64,000 nt of DNA from Nocardia cerradoensis NBRC 101014 (GTDB taxonomy: Bacteria > Actinomycetota > Actinomycetes > Mycobacteriales > Mycobacteriaceae), in assembly GCF_000308535.1 (NCBI RefSeq), contig NZ_BAFW01000048.1:23624-87623 (forward strand), read 5' to 3'. The notes under the pieces are model-generated. The model searched no databases and was not told where the DNA came from. It saw only the letters and a list, made by a program, of their open reading frames with translations. The translations under genes were made by a program, and so were the position numbers. Positions 61,052-64,000 of the stretch are shown here, piece after piece (the stretch's first letter is position 1; each line of letters starts with the position of its first letter).

Positions 61052-62451
61052 CGAGCGGCCCCCGGCATACCGAGCGGGCCGCCGCCGCGATGATCCTGCG
61101 TTCGGAGGAGCGCAAGAAGGACCTGCGCCGGTGGCTGTCGGACACCGCACCGTTTCCCGGTCTGTCCGGCCGCCGGTACGACGGTGTTCTGGACGCGTAC
61201 CACGGCGAGACCGGATTCGAGATCGATCCGGCGGCGGCGCGTGCGCTGCGGCGGGCGTGGAACGACCTGGCGCCGCATCGGATCCGGCGCCGAGGTCTGC
61301 CGGACTACGACAAGCGGCAACCGCTCGAGGTGCGGGAGTCGGCCGCCGCCCGCCTGTTCGACCGGCTGCACCGCCCCGCCGACGGCGTGGCGGGCGTCCG
61401 GGTTCGTCCCGACGAGGTTGTCGTCTGCCCGTATTCGAGCATGCTGATGCTCGAGGAGGTGATCGCCACCGTCGTGCGCCCCGGCGGGGTGATCGTCTGC
61501 CCCGAGGGTTTCTACAAGAACTTCGCCACCCATATCGCCAAATTCGATGTGCGCGTGGTGGTTCCGGCGGCCACACCGGACGATTCGTTCCGCATCGACC
61601 CGACCGCGCTGGCCCGGGAACTGGCACGGCACGGTGATGCCGTCTGTGCCGTATTGCTGACGTTGCCGGGCAATCCGGTCGTCACGCGGTACTCGCCGGA
61701 CGAATTGCGGGAAATCGCAGAGGTTCTCGTCGCGGCCGAGGTTCCGGTGATCTGCGATATGGCCTTCGACCGGCTCGTCGGCGGGCATATCCCGCTCGCC
61801 GCGCTGGAGGTGCCGACCGCGCGCGGCTCGGTCCGGTTGTACGACCGGATGGTCACCGTCACGGGGAACTCGAAGGGCTACAACGCTTTCGGTCCGTGCA
61901 AACTGGGTGCCGCGTGCACCGGCGACGCGCAGTGGCTGGAGCGTATCCGAGCGCGACTCACGATCGCTTTTCAGCGGGAGAGTACGCATCTGGTGCGCGC
62001 GGTGCTGGACCATACGCCCGATGCCTATTTCGAGCACAATCGGAAGCTGGTACGCGAACAGTTCGATACCGCCCTGGACCGGATCGCCGCGATCGATGCC
62101 GAATTCGGCGCGAAGATACTGCGGCCGTTGGGCTCCGGCGCGAGCATGTTCCTGTCCGTGGTCGCCGACTCCGCCCTTCTGGACGCGGCGGGAGTGGGCG
62201 ACAGCGCCGAGCTCGAGGATCTCTTGCTGGCCGGTGCCGGGATCGACAGCGTCGCGCTGGGACGCACCGGATCACCGCGGACGGGTGTGCGGCTCAACGT
62301 CCTCGCACCCCGGCGCGGACCCGGCACCGAGTCGCGGGAGTTGGTCGACGAACTGTTCGATCGGCTCGGCGGGCTGGTCGCGGAGTTGGCCGGTGGCGCC
62401 ACCTACCGCGACATCCTGCGCCGGCGCGGTCTTGCGGAGCCACCGGCGTGA
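61048..62451 (+). CDS. PLP-dependent class I/II aminotransferase-like enzyme
   Basis: A 467-residue fold-type I protein. LPGNPVVTRYS (206-216), VPVICDMAFDRL (Asp237 for the pyridine N) and VTGNSKGYNAFGPCKLGAA (PLP Lys276) mark the active site. The Tyr that usually follows Asp (DxAY) is Phe, and the Arg/Lys motif near the Lys is CKLG rather than SRLG. A substrate-carboxylate Arg may be at ..GVRLNVL. It starts 4 nt inside the XRE stop and overlaps the next gene by 4 nt. Substrate unknown; the neighbours suggest amino-acid chemistry. Confidence 0.8.
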   Translation: MTSGPRHTERAAAAMILRSEERKKDLRRWLSDTAPFPGLSGRRYDGVLDAYHGETGFEIDPAAARALRRAWNDLAPHRIRRRGLPDYDKRQPLEVRESAAARLFDRLHRPADGVAGVRVRPDEVVVCPYSSMLMLEEVIATVVRPGGVIVCPEGFYKNFATHIAKFDVRVVVPAATPDDSFRIDPTALARELARHGDAVCAVLLTLPGNPVVTRYSPDELREIAEVLVAAEVPVICDMAFDRLVGGHIPLAALEVPTARGSVRLYDRMVTVTGNSKGYNAFGPCKLGAACTGDAQWLERIRARLTIAFQRESTHLVRAVLDHTPDAYFEHNRKLVREQFDTALDRIAAIDAEFGAKILRPLGSGASMFLSVVADSALLDAAGVGDSAELEDLLLAGAGIDSVALGRTGSPRTGVRLNVLAPRRGPGTESRELVDELFDRLGGLVAELAGGATYRDILRRRGLAEPPA

Positions 62452-63470
62452 TCGTCGGCGTGCTGCGCGAAACCGCCGCCCGGGAACGGCGGGTGGCGTT
62501 GACGCCGGACGGAGTCCGATGCCTGATCGCGGCCGGGATGCGGGTGGTGGTGGAGGTCGGCGCCGGGCGGGCGGCCGGATTCGACGACGACACCTACCGG
62601 TTCGCGGGGGCAGCCCTCGTGGACGATCCGGGTGCTGTGGTCGCGGCCTGCGATGTGCTGGCGTGGGTGAAGCCGGCGACCCACGACCTGCGCGCGATGT
62701 CGCGGCGGCCGCATCTCACGCTGATCGGCTTCCAGGACCCGCTGCGGCGAGCCGCGCAGATCGCCGAACTGCGTGGATCGGGCGTGGAATCGATTGCGTT
62801 CGAGTTGTTTTCCCACGAAGCCGGTGCCTTGGACGCGCTCTCGGCGATGAGCCGGATCGCCGGCAGCGTGGCCTATCTCGCGGGGCAGCGGCTGGTACCG
62901 CGCACCGTGCGCAGGCCGATCCGTTCCCTGATTCTGGGCTGCGGGCCGGCCGGACTGTCGGCCGTCGCGACGGCAGCCGCCTGCGGGGCCGAACCGCCGG
63001 TGGTGCTGGGGCGCCGGCCCGAACTGCGAGAGGCACTGAACGCGCAGGGCCCCAACGTCTTTCACTGGTCCCACGACGTCGACGCCGCCCGCGTCCTGGA
63101 GCGGATCCGCACGGACAAACCGGATCTGGTCTTCTGCGCGGCGGTGCGGCGTGGGCAACGGTCTCCGCTGCTGGTCGACGGGCCCGCACTCGACGCACTC
63201 GGGGACGGCGCGGTCGTGGTCGACCTGACCGCCAAGGCGGGTGGCAACTGTGCGGCGACCGTCACGGACGCGACCGTGGTGCTGGGCAACGGCGTCGTGG
63301 TGACCCACCGCTCGAACTATCCGGCGCGCCGACCGGCCCCGGCCAGCCGCGCCTACAGTGCGGCGGTAACCGCCGCGATACTGCGACTGGCGGAATGCGG
63401 CCTGCCGCGTGATCAGACGGTGTCGGATGCTTCCGCTTCGAATGCTTCCGCCACGATCGGACGAACCTGA
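62448..63470 (+). CDS. PntA/alanine-dehydrogenase-like NAD(P)-dependent protein
   Basis: The 340-residue protein starts MIVGVLRETAARERRVALTPDGVRCLIAAGMRVVVEVGAG, the N-terminal pattern of PntA and alanine dehydrogenase, with VFDCDV-like VAACDVLAWVKP, an NAD(P) motif LGCGPAGLSAVATAA (163-177), VVVDLTAKAGGNCAATVTD and SNYPARRPAPASRAYSAAVTAAILRL. No TM domain or PntB partner is present, so a proton-pumping transhydrogenase is unlikely. It may be an amino-acid dehydrogenase. GTG 62448 overlaps the aminotransferase stop. Its end overlaps the convergent lipB by 58 bp. Confidence 0.72.
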   Translation: MIVGVLRETAARERRVALTPDGVRCLIAAGMRVVVEVGAGRAAGFDDDTYRFAGAALVDDPGAVVAACDVLAWVKPATHDLRAMSRRPHLTLIGFQDPLRRAAQIAELRGSGVESIAFELFSHEAGALDALSAMSRIAGSVAYLAGQRLVPRTVRRPIRSLILGCGPAGLSAVATAAACGAEPPVVLGRRPELREALNAQGPNVFHWSHDVDAARVLERIRTDKPDLVFCAAVRRGQRSPLLVDGPALDALGDGAVVVDLTAKAGGNCAATVTDATVVLGNGVVVTHRSNYPARRPAPASRAYSAAVTAAILRLAECGLPRDQTVSDASASNASATIGRT

Positions 63471-64000
63471 TCCATTCCGGCGCCCGGCTGTTCGCGCCGC
63501 ACCGACGTCATATCCACATCGGGCAGCCCGCACGCGACGGCCCACTGCCACGGTTCCAGGTCGCCGTCGACGTTCATGGCGAAGCCGTGGCTGGTGACGC
63601 CGCGGCTCTGCCGCATGCCGATGGAGACGATCTTGCGGCCCGTCTCGACGGTCCACACGCCGGTGAGCAGTTCCGATCCCGGCGGGGTGTCGCGGCGTTG
63701 CGCCCGGATGCCCAGCCGGTCGAGCGCGGCCACCAGGCGGTATTCGACCTCGCGGATGTAGTCCACGACGCCTTCGCCCGCACCGAGTTTCACGACGAGG
63801 TATCCGACGAGCTGGCCGGGGCCGTGATAGGTGAGCTGTCCGCCGCGGGTGGTCTCGACCACCGGAATGCCGTGGTCGGGATCGGGCAGATGCGCGCTCG
63901 GCGTCCGGCGCCCGATCGTATAGACCTGCGGGTGGCTGAGCAGCCACAACGTATCCGGCCGTTCGTCGCGCTGGCGCTGTTCCACCAGTTCGGCCATACG
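63413..64000 (-). CDS. lipB: Octanoyltransferase LipB, N-terminus cut by window end
   Basis: About 195 C-terminal residues of LipB are visible. TRGGQLTYHGPGQLVGYLVV is the signature; Lys in TGRKIVSIG and the catalytic Cys in ACGLPDVDMTSV are both present, as are RQSRGVTSHGFAMNVD and VETGRK. It transfers octanoyl from ACP to lipoyl domains. A methionine codon lies at 63997, but the family has about 20-30 more residues, so the gene continues past base 64000. lipA, its usual partner, may lie beyond the window; the 3' end overlaps the PntA-like gene. Confidence 0.88.
   Translation of the reverse strand, partial: RMAELVEQRQRDERPDTLWLLSHPQVYTIGRRTPSAHLPDPDHGIPVVETTRGGQLTYHGPGQLVGYLVVKLGAGEGVVDYIREVEYRLVAALDRLGIRAQRRDTPPGSELLTGVWTVETGRKIVSIGMRQSRGVTSHGFAMNVDGDLEPWQWAVACGLPDVDMTSVRREQPGAGMDQVRPIVAEAFEAEASDTV

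Overview
The window looks like chromosome of a mycolic-acid actinomycete, most like Nocardia. The DNA is high GC with strong G/C third-position codons and many GTG starts. It carries a YrbE-Mce1-6 lipid-import operon, DesA-type acyl-ACP desaturase, KasA/B-type ketosynthase and FadD32-type fatty acyl-AMP ligase. The first 7.5 kb follows M. tuberculosis Rv1331-Rv1343c gene order. No rRNA, tRNA, CRISPR array, insertion sequence or prophage was seen. Species assignment is inference.

Layout. 1-7.5 kb: conserved core (DUF2017, P1 hydrolase, mec-cysO-cysM cysteine synthesis, rhomboid, cyclic-nucleotide phosphodiesterase-like MBL protein, rph, rdgB, DUF3817, LprD-like). 7.6-22 kb: accessory stretch of single genes and small regulator/target pairs (SDR, MFS with a winged-helix tail, FAD monooxygenase with PadR, XRE, pentapeptide protein, first VIT1 transporter, methyltransferase, MarR/MBL pair, phosphotransferase, PEBP, a broken isoprenylcysteine methyltransferase-like gene, ChaA-type antiporter). 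22-32.3 kb: a complete mce operon ending in a Mam protein, followed by a convergent dehydrogenase/AhpD-like pair. KstR-like and KstR2-like operators flank this block, suggesting sterol control. 32.4-38.7 kb: DUF6412-like gene with a likely frameshift, YidC paralog, CtaD, and a ClpC-like ATPase that seems to lack the ClpP-docking loop. 38.8-43.5 kb: TetR/SDR, SnoaL, AraC/EthA-like Baeyer-Villiger monooxygenase. 44.1-45.8 kb: compact alkylation-repair operon (Ogt, 2OG-Fe(II) oxygenase, stand-alone Ada zinc domain). 46-52 kb: second VIT1 gene behind a DtxR-like dyad, then a lipid locus (DesA desaturase, ketosynthase, FAAL), then a Cys-containing small protein near an IdeR-box-like site. 52-59.6 kb: thiolase, unknown helical-repeat protein, DUF72, and a MarR-MFS operon whose transporter carries three beta-sandwich domains. 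60-64 kb: an XRE regulator, a PLP aminotransferase and a PntA/alanine-dehydrogenase-like protein overlapped stop-to-start in one operon, converging on an octanoyltransferase gene (lipB) cut by the window end.

Many genes start 6-8 nt after a TAnnnT -10 hexamer, so leaderless transcription is common here. The best candidates for something undescribed are the XRE-aminotransferase-PntA-like operon, the KasA/FAAL/DesA locus without carrier protein or PKS, and the split alkylation-repair operon. All functions are read from motifs and remembered family features; no search was run.
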